Assembly (NCBI GenBank): GCA_947372745.1
Contig: CANBUY010000007.1
Span: 1-64,000 of the forward strand
DNA: 64,000 nt
Source of the DNA: Comamonadaceae bacterium
Lineage (GTDB): Bacteria; Pseudomonadota; Gammaproteobacteria; Burkholderiales; Burkholderiaceae_C
Direction: 5' to 3'
The notes beneath the pieces are model-generated. The model was given only the letters and a program-made list of their open reading frames with translations. It searched no databases and was not told the origin of the DNA. Shown here piece by piece: positions 1 through 7,424 of the stretch. Positions within the stretch are counted from its first letter, which is position 1, and every line of letters begins with the position of its first letter. Position numbers and translations under genes: made by a program.

Positions 1-298
1 GGTGGTAAAAAGTGGCGACTTCATAGACTACCGCCATCGGGATGTAAATCTCTTTGGCCAGCGCCACCAGATGACGGTCGTGCAATCCTCGGTAGGCGTC
101 GTTGAGTTTGTGCAGGTGTTCAATCAACAAATCCCGGCGGTGCGGAGCAGCACCCACCAGCGACCGAACCTCTAGCAGGGAGGCATCATCGGCCTGGCGG
201 CCTTTGAGTTTGCTCTTGCGGCGAATGCGCTCGCGCATATCGTCCACAGACAGGGTGGCAACAACTGGGAGTTCGCTGGTTTGAGCGGATAAATTCAT
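1..298 (-). CDS. fdsG: NAD-dependent formate dehydrogenase gamma subunit / NuoE-like 24-kDa subunit, N-terminal part
   Basis: Partial gene: about 99 N-terminal residues read leftward off the window edge. The visible end reads MAVVYEVATFYH, the signature just before the [2Fe-2S] cysteines of the NuoE/24-kDa family; the cysteines themselves lie outside. In this family the subunit carries a [2Fe-2S] cluster and passes electrons between the molybdenum subunit and the NADH-binding subunit in the cytoplasm. The reading as the formate dehydrogenase form, rather than complex I NuoE, rests on context: mobA, an OxlT-like transporter and fdhD lie directly upstream. The start ATG (296-298) has a weak GATGAG ribosome site. 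It is the third gene of a minus-strand run mobA, oxlT-like, fdsG, 59 bases after the transporter. An NADP-type hydrogenase diaphorase subunit remains possible. Confidence 0.72.
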   Translation of the reverse strand, partial: MNLSAQTSELPVVATLSVDDMRERIRRKSKLKGRQADDASLLEVRSLVGAAPHRRDLLIEHLHKLNDAYRGLHDRHLVALAKEIYIPMAVVYEVATFYH

Positions 299-311
299 GA
301 ATACTCATCAA

Positions 312-337
312 GCGCCGTACCGTTGAAGGCACGGCGC
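312..337 (-). promoter_or_regulatory. Intercistronic stem-loop between oxlT-like gene and fdsG
   Basis: Inverted repeat with arms GCGCCGTACC and GGCACGGCGC around the loop GTTGAA (plus-strand reading): a 10-bp stem with one mismatch or wobble and a 6-base loop. It fills most of the 59-base gap between the transporter stop and the fdsG start. Neither strand has a T-run after the stem, so it is not a classical intrinsic terminator. It may be an RNA-processing or stability element, or a weak attenuator setting the transporter-to-enzyme ratio; this is inference. Confidence 0.5.
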
Positions 338-357
338 AAATTACTAACAATTAACGA

Positions 358-1998
358 TCAGGCAAAAAACTTGGCCACGCTTTGCAGCGTGCGGTAAACA
401 CCCCAAGCCAAGGGAATGCCCACTGCCGCCCAAGCCAGCGCCACCACCGCTGGGCTGATGGTGTCAGCACCGCCATCGGCACCGCGCACCACCACCGAAG
501 CAGCGGCTTTTTCGTGGGCCAAGCGTTTCTCTACAGCCAGTTCCTCGTCGGTCATGAACCATTTGTCAGCCAATGGTTTCACCATCAGGTTACAAATGAG
601 GCCAATCACCAACATGCCGGTCAGGATGTACATGGTTTGGTTGTACACCTGCTCGCGCGGCAAGCCCAGGCTCAATTGGTACTCGCGCATGTAGTTCACC
701 ACCACGGGGCCCAAGACACCGGCTGTGGCCCACGCGGTCAGCAAGCGGCCATGAATCGCGCCCACCATCTGGGTGCCAAAAATGTCTGCGAGATAAGCCG
801 GCACGGTGGCAAAACCGCCGCCATACATGCTCAAAATAATGCAAAACGCGGACACAAACAACACAATACTGCCAGCGGCTGCACTGCCCGGCACGCTGAA
901 ATACAGCACGCCACCCAAAACAAAGAACACCACGTAGGTCAATTTGCGGCCCAGTTTGTCGGACAAGCTGGCCCAAAAGAAGCGCCCCCCAATATTGAAC
1001 AAACTCAGCAAGGCTGTAAAGCCTGCAGCGACGCTGGCAATGGCGGCGAGTTGCGCTTTGTCAAGCTCACCAAACTTTTTGGCCACCCCAATGAGTGAGC
1101 CGCCAAACACTTCTTGCAACATGGGCGAAGCCATGCCGATCACGCCGATACCCGCACTCACATTCATGCACAGCACCATCCAGATCAACCAGAACTGGGG
1201 AATGCCCCACACTTTGCTGACGTGAACGTGGCGCTGCGTGATCATGGCGTTGGCCGTGGCAGGCGGTGGTGTCCAGCCGGCTGGTTTCCAACCGGTCTCA
1301 GGCACGCGGTAACCAAAGGCACCGGCCATCATGAACACAAAATAAATCAGCGCCATCACCACAAAAGTCTGCATCACGCCGACATTGGTGGGAGAGGCAA
1401 AGTGTTTCATCAGATCAGCGGCCAGGGGCGAACCGATCATCGCACCGCCCCCAAAACCCATGATGGCCATGCCGGTGGCCATGCCACGACGGTCTGGAAA
1501 CCATTTAATCAAAGTCGACACCGGCGAGATGTAGCCCAGGCCCAGCCCGATGCCGCCAATCACCCCAGAGCCCAAAATCATCATCCAGAACTGGTGCATG
1601 TACACACCCAGTGCTGAAAACAACATGCCACCGCACCAGCAGCAAGCCGCTACGACGCCCGCTTTACGGGGACCGGCACGCTCCAACCAACCACCCCAGA
1701 TGGCGGCGCTGGAGCCCAGCAAGACGAAAAACAAGGTGTACATCCAGCCCAGCGTAGAGATTTGCCAGTCGCAGGTGGTGGTGAAAAGTTGCGCAAAAAA
1801 GCCCACCTCAGGGCCACACTTGATGGCATCCTTGATGCCTAGCGCTTTCGACAAAGGCAGCCAGAACACGGAAAATCCGTAAGCCATGCCGATGCACAAA
1901 TGAATTGCCAAAGCGGCGGGCGGAACCAGCCAACGATTAAAGCCAGGCCCGGCAATAATCCGCTCCTTGTCCAAAATGCCTGAAGTTGTAGTTGACAT
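358..1998 (-). CDS. MFS oxalate/formate antiporter-like carboxylate transporter (OxlT family)
   Basis: A 546-residue inner-membrane protein of the major facilitator superfamily with about 12 hydrophobic segments plus one extra C-terminal hydrophobic stretch (roughly 519-546) not usual in 12-helix MFS proteins. The loop 2-3 motif reads GGWLERAGPRKAG (about 102-114) and the second-half copy SDKLGRK (about 346-352). The stretch WFPDRRGMATGMAIMGFGGG is typical of OxlT relatives. The start is taken at 1998, not the upstream in-frame ATG at 2019, because GGAG sits 6-7 bases before it. Placement between mobA and fdsG suggests it moves formate, oxalate or another small carboxylate for the formate dehydrogenase; the substrate cannot be read from sequence. 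A strong palindrome (2081-2108) lies in its promoter region. Confidence 0.8.
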   Translation of the reverse strand: MSTTTSGILDKERIIAGPGFNRWLVPPAALAIHLCIGMAYGFSVFWLPLSKALGIKDAIKCGPEVGFFAQLFTTTCDWQISTLGWMYTLFFVLLGSSAAIWGGWLERAGPRKAGVVAACCWCGGMLFSALGVYMHQFWMMILGSGVIGGIGLGLGYISPVSTLIKWFPDRRGMATGMAIMGFGGGAMIGSPLAADLMKHFASPTNVGVMQTFVVMALIYFVFMMAGAFGYRVPETGWKPAGWTPPPATANAMITQRHVHVSKVWGIPQFWLIWMVLCMNVSAGIGVIGMASPMLQEVFGGSLIGVAKKFGELDKAQLAAIASVAAGFTALLSLFNIGGRFFWASLSDKLGRKLTYVVFFVLGGVLYFSVPGSAAAGSIVLFVSAFCIILSMYGGGFATVPAYLADIFGTQMVGAIHGRLLTAWATAGVLGPVVVNYMREYQLSLGLPREQVYNQTMYILTGMLVIGLICNLMVKPLADKWFMTDEELAVEKRLAHEKAAASVVVRGADGGADTISPAVVALAWAAVGIPLAWGVYRTLQSVAKFFA

Positions 1999-2080
1999 GC
2001 TTGTCTCCGTTGTTATCAATACTCAAGAAACGCTCGTGTGGCGCGGCGCGAGTATGCATTTGACTTCCTAGCTGCGTCCA

Positions 2081-2108
2081 ATTGAATCAGAACATGACTT
2101 GATTCAAT
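2081..2108. promoter_or_regulatory. Perfect 9-bp-arm palindrome, putative operator of the oxlT-like/fds genes
   Basis: Arms ATTGAATCA (2081-2089) and TGATTCAAT (2100-2108) are exact reverse complements with a 10-base spacer. The site lies in the 156-bp gap between the mobA stop and the start of the OxlT-like gene, centred about 96 bases upstream of that start. Geometry and A/T-rich arms suit a dimeric regulator. The LysR-type protein encoded at 3899-4843 is the obvious local candidate, but a FadR/GntR or other protein is equally possible. Confidence 0.55.
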
Positions 2109-2154
2109 AACTAAATGATGCAGTGCAACATGAACAAACGCACAAGCCGACACA

Positions 2155-2784
2155 TCAGGGCATTTCCAGCTGACGCAACTCATCGAGTGTGTTGGCATTG
2201 AAAAATGCCTGAGGGCTATCGCCCGGCAAATTAAAAGGGACTAGCACTGTGTGATGCAAGGCCGTCCAGGCATCAATTTTTCGCCCACCCGCCAGCGTGA
2301 ATTTAGTCAGACTTTCAAGCAACTCAACTTTCAGCAGGCAAAAAACGGGTTGGCTCCGAATTTGCACCTGGCCCTGCCTATCAAGCTCCGGGGCGGCCAC
2401 CATGGAAATGTCAGCGTCTTCGGCCAAGAGCGCTTCGCCCAGTCGCTGAACCAAATCAAGCGAAAACAAAGGGGAGTCGCAGGGCACGGTCAGCAAGTAA
2501 GGGGTTTCGCAGCGTTCAAGTCCTGTCAAAAACCCGGCCAAGGGACCCGCATAATCAGCCAATCCATCGGGCCAGACCGAGACGCCAAACGACGCATAGT
2601 CTGTAATATTTCGATTGGCATTGATCACCACATGCCCCACACCGCCGCCCGCTTGTAGCCGATTCAGGGCGTGAAGCGCCAGCGGCAAGCCATTAAAATT
2701 TTGCAAGCCTTTATCGACACCGCCCATGCGGCTGCCCCGTCCGCCGGCCAAAATAAGGCCGGTTATTTCACTAGGGTTAATCAA
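2155..2784 (-). CDS. mobA: Molybdenum cofactor guanylyltransferase MobA
   Basis: A 209-residue cytoplasmic nucleotidyltransferase joining GMP from GTP to Mo-molybdopterin, the step that makes the guanine dinucleotide cofactor of DMSO-reductase-family enzymes. The N-terminus has the signature [18 protein letters not shown] (about 10-27), the nucleotide-binding loop with its lysine. Length matches the family (about 190-210). It is transcribed leftward ahead of the transporter and fdsG and diverges from fdhD. This fits supply of cofactor to the formate dehydrogenase at the left edge and to NarG (34897-38703). Confidence 0.92.
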   Translation of the reverse strand: MINPSEITGLILAGGRGSRMGGVDKGLQNFNGLPLALHALNRLQAGGGVGHVVINANRNITDYASFGVSVWPDGLADYAGPLAGFLTGLERCETPYLLTVPCDSPLFSLDLVQRLGEALLAEDADISMVAAPELDRQGQVQIRSQPVFCLLKVELLESLTKFTLAGGRKIDAWTALHHTVLVPFNLPGDSPQAFFNANTLDELRQLEMP

Positions 2785-3033
2785 CTGTCACTCCTTGCTA
2801 ACGATTTCAAAAGCATTCAGTTTAATCCGGGCATGGTGCTTGTGAGGGCTTTGATTCGCTAAATCGACGCCTAGGAAAACTCAAGCACAATCGCAACAAA
2901 CTACGCCACCAGCCGTCCTGTGATTGGCTCAAGATTTAAAAGTCACTATGAAAAAAAACCAATACCCGATGCACACCGTCACCCTTTCCACTTGCTGGGC
3001 GCCGGTGGCGTGAAGACAAATCCACTCAAGCCC

Positions 3034-3879
3034 ATGCTGCCATTTTTAACCCAGGCGACCGCGCCGCTCACCTGTGAAGTCAATGCGGTCAATGAATCAG
3101 GCGAGATTGAAACCGTCTCCATTCCCGCTGAACGGGCCTTGACTGTCTACGTGGACAAACGGGAGTTGGTCACCCTCATGACCTTGGGGGCCCACCCCGA
3201 ACTTCTGGTTTTGGGGTTTCTGAGAAACCAGCGCTTGGTGAAATCTGCGGCCGAGATAGAGTCCATCACGGTGGACTGGGAGGTGGGTGCCGCCGCCGTC
3301 AAAACCCGCCACGGCATCTCGGACATTGAAGCTAAAACCGCCAAACGCGTGGTCACGACAGGCTGCGGTCAAGGCAGTGTTTTTGGCGACTTGATGGCTG
3401 AGGTCGACAGCATTCAGTTGCCTGAAGCCCAACTTGCACAATCGCAACTCTACGGTCTTATCAATGCCATTCGCCTGCAGGAAAGCACCTACAAATCAGC
3501 CGGCTCAGTGCACGGGTGTGCCTTGTTTTGTGGCAAAAAAATGTTGATGTTTGTTGAAGATGTTGGACGCCACAATGCCATCGACACGATTGCCGGATGG
3601 ATGTGGATGCAAGACGCACACGCCATGGAAGGCGATGACAAAATCTTTTACACCACCGGCCGACTGACGAGTGAAATGGTGATCAAGTCGGCGCAAATGG
3701 GCGTGCCTATTGTGGTGTCACGCAGCGGCATTACGCAAATGGGCTTCGATGTGGCCACGCGCATCGGCCTGTGCACCATCGGCCGCGCCACCAACAAACG
3801 CTTTCTTTGCTACACCCAGCCTAGGTGCTTGAAAATGGAAAGCACCCTATCAACCCCAAGCCCGTCACTGAGAGCGTAG
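3034..3879 (+). CDS. fdhD: Formate dehydrogenase accessory sulfurtransferase FdhD
   Basis: FdhD family: transfers sulfur from a cysteine desulfurase to the Mo-bisPGD cofactor, required for formate dehydrogenase activity. Conserved blocks include ALTVYVDKRELVTLMTLG, the catalytic loop TTGCGQGSVFGDLM, GCALF and DVGRHNAIDTIAG. In E. coli the loop carries a CxxC pair; here only the first cysteine is kept (GCGQG). The start is uncertain. ATG 3034 gives 281 residues, the usual size. The frame stays open to GTG 2920, and an internal GTG at 3010 forms a GTGA overlap with the stop of a 21-codon open frame (2948-3013). No start has a clear Shine-Dalgarno. It is divergent from mobA; both serve molybdoenzyme maturation. 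Confidence 0.9.
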   Translation: MLPFLTQATAPLTCEVNAVNESGEIETVSIPAERALTVYVDKRELVTLMTLGAHPELLVLGFLRNQRLVKSAAEIESITVDWEVGAAAVKTRHGISDIEAKTAKRVVTTGCGQGSVFGDLMAEVDSIQLPEAQLAQSQLYGLINAIRLQESTYKSAGSVHGCALFCGKKMLMFVEDVGRHNAIDTIAGWMWMQDAHAMEGDDKIFYTTGRLTSEMVIKSAQMGVPIVVSRSGITQMGFDVATRIGLCTIGRATNKRFLCYTQPRCLKMESTLSTPSPSLRA

Positions 3880-3898
3880 CGCGGCAGTCCATGACTTT

Positions 3899-4843
3899 CT
3901 ACGCCACCAACAAGCCACTGTGTGCGGCGGCATGGCGCAGCCAATCGTCATTATTGGCTAATGCCAAGGCGGCTTCCAGGGCGCGCGAAGGACGCGCTTG
4001 CGCATGAGACATAAACCCGATGGGGGTGCGAATATCAGGACTCACCAAGGGTAAGGCTTCTAACTCCCGGTAGCTTCTCACAGCGCCCACGAGCGCGCCC
4101 GGCAAAACACTGCACACGTCACCGGCCACCACGCTCAGGGCCATCGTCAGTATCGAATTGGTCTCAATGGCGGGAAGAATGGACACGCCCGCCGTAATGA
4201 AAGCGGCGTTCACAATGGCCCGGTTGTGCATCTCGGGGGTCAGCAGGCATAAGGGCAATTTTCCTGCGGTCGCCCACGTCATGGGCGCACCCATTTGCAA
4301 GCCTTTAGGGTCGGGCTTGCTGGCGCGTCGAAGTAAAAAATAATGCTCGGTGTACTGGGCGTGCGCAATCAAGCGCGTGTTATTTAGGCCCATTCGCTCA
4401 GAGTAGCCCAATGCCAAATCAATCGAGAGGTCTTCAAGACCATTCTCCAGTTCGGAAGAACTCATGGACAAGACGATGGGCAGAATCCCGGGATACTGCG
4501 ACTTCAACATGGCCGCAAACCGAGCCGCCACTGGAATGGCGGTCGGGACGGCGCCAATGCGCAGCGGACCCCGTGGCACATTCACGTCACTTTTGAGCGA
4601 CTGCTGCAAAATGGCATGCTCATGCAGCATCAAGTGCGCGGAGGCCAGCACACGCTCCCCCTCAGGCGTGAAGCCAGCATAGGCCCGGTCGCGCTTCACA
4701 ATCACCACATTGAACTCGGCCTCCAACGCACGCAAGGCGTTGGAGAGCGCCGGTTGGGTGATGTGGCAGGCAAGGGCCGCTCGCCCAAAATGCCGATGCT
4801 CATTCAAGGCAACCAAATAGCGCAAGCTCGAGAGCAGGTTCAT
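3899..4843 (-). CDS. LysR-family transcriptional regulator
   Basis: A 314-residue LysR-type regulator. The N-terminal winged helix-turn-helix spans about residues 1-60 (HFGRAALACHITQPALSNAL), followed by a linker helix and a periplasmic-binding-like effector domain (about 90-300). It starts 21 bases after the mrp stop and is probably co-transcribed with it. Its 3' end faces fdhD tail to tail with a 19-base gap. The location beside fdhD, mobA, the OxlT-like transporter and the fds-type gene suggests control of formate metabolism, in the manner of LysR regulators of soluble formate dehydrogenase operons. The effector is unknown. Confidence 0.88.
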   Translation of the reverse strand: MNLLSSLRYLVALNEHRHFGRAALACHITQPALSNALRALEAEFNVVIVKRDRAYAGFTPEGERVLASAHLMLHEHAILQQSLKSDVNVPRGPLRIGAVPTAIPVAARFAAMLKSQYPGILPIVLSMSSSELENGLEDLSIDLALGYSERMGLNNTRLIAHAQYTEHYFLLRRASKPDPKGLQMGAPMTWATAGKLPLCLLTPEMHNRAIVNAAFITAGVSILPAIETNSILTMALSVVAGDVCSVLPGALVGAVRSYRELEALPLVSPDIRTPIGFMSHAQARPSRALEAALALANNDDWLRHAAAHSGLLVA

Positions 4844-4864
4844 ATCAGCAGACTTGACGTCAAA

Positions 4865-5956
4865 TCACGTATCTTTGGAGATTTTGATGGAGGGAAATTT
4901 AGAAGAAAAATCTTTGTTTTTCGCCGCAATCGACACCGCCACCCTGCGGGCAATGGCCTTGTAAATGCCCGCCACATCGCTGTCGGGATCGGACACCACC
5001 GTGGGTTTCCCGTTGTCAGCCTGCAACCTGATCTGCATATTCAGGGGCAAGGCACCCAAATAATCCATGTTGTAGTCAGCAGCCATTTTTTTACCGCCAT
5101 CGACGCCAAAAATATGCTCGGTGTGCCCACAGTTGCTGCACACATGGACCGCCATGTTTTCGACAATACCCAAAATGGGAACACCGACCTTCTCGAACAT
5201 CTTGATGCCTTTTTTTGCATCCAGCAAAGCAATGTCCTGCGGCGTAGTGACTACCACGGCGCCCGTCATGGGCACGCGCTGCGACAGGGTGAGCTGAATG
5301 TCGCCGGTGCCGGGCGGCATGTCGACAATCAAATAATCCAGATCGCGCCAGTTGGTTTGGCGCAGCAACTGGTCCAGCGCCTGGGTGGCCATGGGGCCGC
5401 GCCAGATCATGGCTTCGTCTTGGGCCACCAAAAAACCAATGGACATCACTTGGACGCCATAGTTTTCCAGGGGTTCCATGGTTTGGCCATCAACACTCTC
5501 AGGCTTGCCGGTGATGCCCATCATCATGGGTACGCTAGGGCCGTAGATATCAGCATCCAGCAAACCCACGCTGGCACCTTCAGCGGCCAAGGCCAAAGCC
5601 AGGTTCACGGCGGTCGTGCTTTTACCAACGCCGCCTTTGCCTGAGGCCACGGCCACAATATTCTTCACCTTGGGCAACAACTGCACGCCACGCTGCACCG
5701 AATGGGGCACGATTTTCATGCTGACGTTGACGGACACATTGTCAACACCCGACACGCTCTTGGCTGCAGCAATCAGGTCTTTGCGAAAGCCAGGAATTTG
5801 GCTTTTAGCGGGATAACCCAACTCCACATCAAAAGCGACATCGCCGTCTGTGATGCTGAGGTTCTTGATAGCTTTGGAGGATACAAAATCCTTACCTGTA
5901 TTGGGATCGATCACACTTTTGAGTGCGTCCAGCAAGGTCTGCTCTGTCACTGACAT
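4865..5956 (-). CDS. mrp: Iron-sulfur cluster carrier ATPase Mrp/ApbC
   Basis: A 363-residue cytoplasmic protein of the Mrp/NBP35 ParA-like family, which binds and transfers [4Fe-4S] clusters to apo-proteins. An N-terminal MIP18/DUF59 domain (about 1-85) precedes the deviant Walker A SGKGGVGKST (about 105-115), and the CxxC cluster ligands occur in HVCSNCGHTEH. The start at 5956 is chosen over the ATG at 5977 because AGGAG lies 7 bases upstream. It is followed by the LysR gene 21 bases on. The neighbouring Fe-S molybdoenzyme genes are plausible clients, but the protein is a general maturation factor. Confidence 0.92.
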   Translation of the reverse strand: MSVTEQTLLDALKSVIDPNTGKDFVSSKAIKNLSITDGDVAFDVELGYPAKSQIPGFRKDLIAAAKSVSGVDNVSVNVSMKIVPHSVQRGVQLLPKVKNIVAVASGKGGVGKSTTAVNLALALAAEGASVGLLDADIYGPSVPMMMGITGKPESVDGQTMEPLENYGVQVMSIGFLVAQDEAMIWRGPMATQALDQLLRQTNWRDLDYLIVDMPPGTGDIQLTLSQRVPMTGAVVVTTPQDIALLDAKKGIKMFEKVGVPILGIVENMAVHVCSNCGHTEHIFGVDGGKKMAADYNMDYLGALPLNMQIRLQADNGKPTVVSDPDSDVAGIYKAIARRVAVSIAAKNKDFSSKFPSIKISKDT

Positions 5957-6094
5957 TAAATTCTCCTGTTTGGGCATAGTCTAGCTAAAAGTGCTTTGAC
6001 CTTGCCCGGGCAGGTACATCGGTGTTTACCCGCGCACCCGTCTTTTCGGCACGGATTGACGTCTTGAATCCATGATGCCGTTCATAATGATTTT

Positions 6095-7324
6095 ATGCCC
6101 TTGAACCCAAGCCCATCCACAAGCCAGACCCGCACAACGGGCCTCTTGCTCACAGGTGGTGGGGCGCGTGCAGCGTATCAAGTGGGCGTACTGCACGCCA
6201 TCGCCGACATGCGAAAGGCGACCGGCGACCTGGCGCTGCCCAACCCCTTCCCTATTATTACGGGCACATCAGCAGGCGCTATCAATGCAGCCGCCTTGGC
6301 CTGCGGCGCCGACGACTTTGACACCACGGTTCGGAAAATAGTGGAGGTTTGGCACAACTTTCACGCCGACCAGGTGTATCGCTCCGACTTTTTGGGTGTG
6401 GTTCGTACGGGCGCTACCTGGTTTTCTTTGCTGTCTTTGGGCTGGCTACTGGCTAAATGGCGACGAGTCAAACCCCGTTCGCTGCTGGACAACAGTCCCG
6501 TGCAGGGTTTGCTCGCCCGAATAGTGCCTTTGGAACGATTGCCAGCCCTGATTCGCGATGGCCATTTAAAGGCACTAGCGGTCACCGCTTCGAGCTACAG
6601 CTCTGGGGAACACATCACATTTTTCGAAGGCGAGCCCCAGCTACCGACCTGGCAACGGTCGCAACGGCGCGCAGTCAGGGACCGCATCACGCACGCGCAC
6701 CTGTTGGCGTCCTCGGCTATCCCCTTTATTTTTCCCTCGGTCGCCATCGAGATCGAGGGACACACGGAGTATTTTGGCGACGGCTCCATGCGCCAGTCGG
6801 CTCCTGTGGCGGCGGCGATTCACCTTGGGGCCGAGCGCATTCTGGTCATTGGCGCTGGGCGAATGACCGAGCCCCCCAGCAGCCCCGAGCAACATGCGGC
6901 CCATCACCCGCCTTCGCTGGCTCAAATTGCGGGGCACGCCCTCTCTAATATTTTCCTTGATGCCCTCGCGGTTGATGTCGAGCGGGCACGCCGTATTAAC
7001 CAAACGCTCACGCTCATCCCGCCCGACGCACGGGGCTCAAGCGCCTTGCGTCCCTTGGAAATGCTGGTCATTGCCCCTTCGCAGCGGCTCGATGACATGG
7101 CGGCTCGCCACATTGGCGCTTTGCCAACGGCGGTACGAACACTGCTGGGCGCCATTGGGGTCTCATCTCACGCCGCCGATGCCAAAGGGGCCGCACTGGC
7201 CAGTTATTTACTATTTGAGAGCGATTACACCCGGGAGTTAATGGCGCTGGGTTATCAGGACGCACAAACACAAAGCACTGAAGTTCACGCCTTTTTTGGC
7301 TGGACACAAAATACGACTATTTAA
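6095..7324 (+). CDS. Patatin-like phospholipase
   Basis: A 409-residue patatin-domain hydrolase. The oxyanion loop GGGARAAYQ (about 21-29), the nucleophile elbow GTSAG with Ser59, and the catalytic Asp in GDGS (about 229) form the complete Ser-Asp dyad. No signal peptide is evident, and there is no beta-barrel domain of the PlpD type, so it is probably a cytoplasmic or membrane-associated lipid acyl hydrolase. It stands alone between mrp (divergent) and metG (same strand, 100 bases on). The true substrate, phospholipid or other acyl ester, cannot be told. Confidence 0.88.
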   Translation: MPLNPSPSTSQTRTTGLLLTGGGARAAYQVGVLHAIADMRKATGDLALPNPFPIITGTSAGAINAAALACGADDFDTTVRKIVEVWHNFHADQVYRSDFLGVVRTGATWFSLLSLGWLLAKWRRVKPRSLLDNSPVQGLLARIVPLERLPALIRDGHLKALAVTASSYSSGEHITFFEGEPQLPTWQRSQRRAVRDRITHAHLLASSAIPFIFPSVAIEIEGHTEYFGDGSMRQSAPVAAAIHLGAERILVIGAGRMTEPPSSPEQHAAHHPPSLAQIAGHALSNIFLDALAVDVERARRINQTLTLIPPDARGSSALRPLEMLVIAPSQRLDDMAARHIGALPTAVRTLLGAIGVSSHAADAKGAALASYLLFESDYTRELMALGYQDAQTQSTEVHAFFGWTQNTTI

Positions 7325-7424
7325 ACGGACGCTCCAGTGACAGCCGTCTGATTTGGGTCTTGGTAAAAATGAGACCAACGGGGTGACTAAAATCAGAGCA
7401 ATCCCCCAAAAGCATAAAGTCTTC

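Noticed and set aside
1999-2080. Sigma-70 promoter (TTGGAC plus TGCATA or CATACT) just downstream of the oxlT operator
   Set aside because: Both hexamers are weak and the spacing that gives the better -10 is 19; not good enough to report as a feature.
2016-2198. 60-codon minus-strand frame between mobA and the OxlT-like gene
   Set aside because: Overlaps the mobA 3' end and the palindromic operator, lacks a ribosome site, and has no family features.
7353-7424. N-terminal extension of methionyl-tRNA synthetase from TTG 7353
   Set aside because: The family starts at [16 protein letters not shown]; the extra 24 residues have no similarity to other synthetases and the TTG lacks a better ribosome site.
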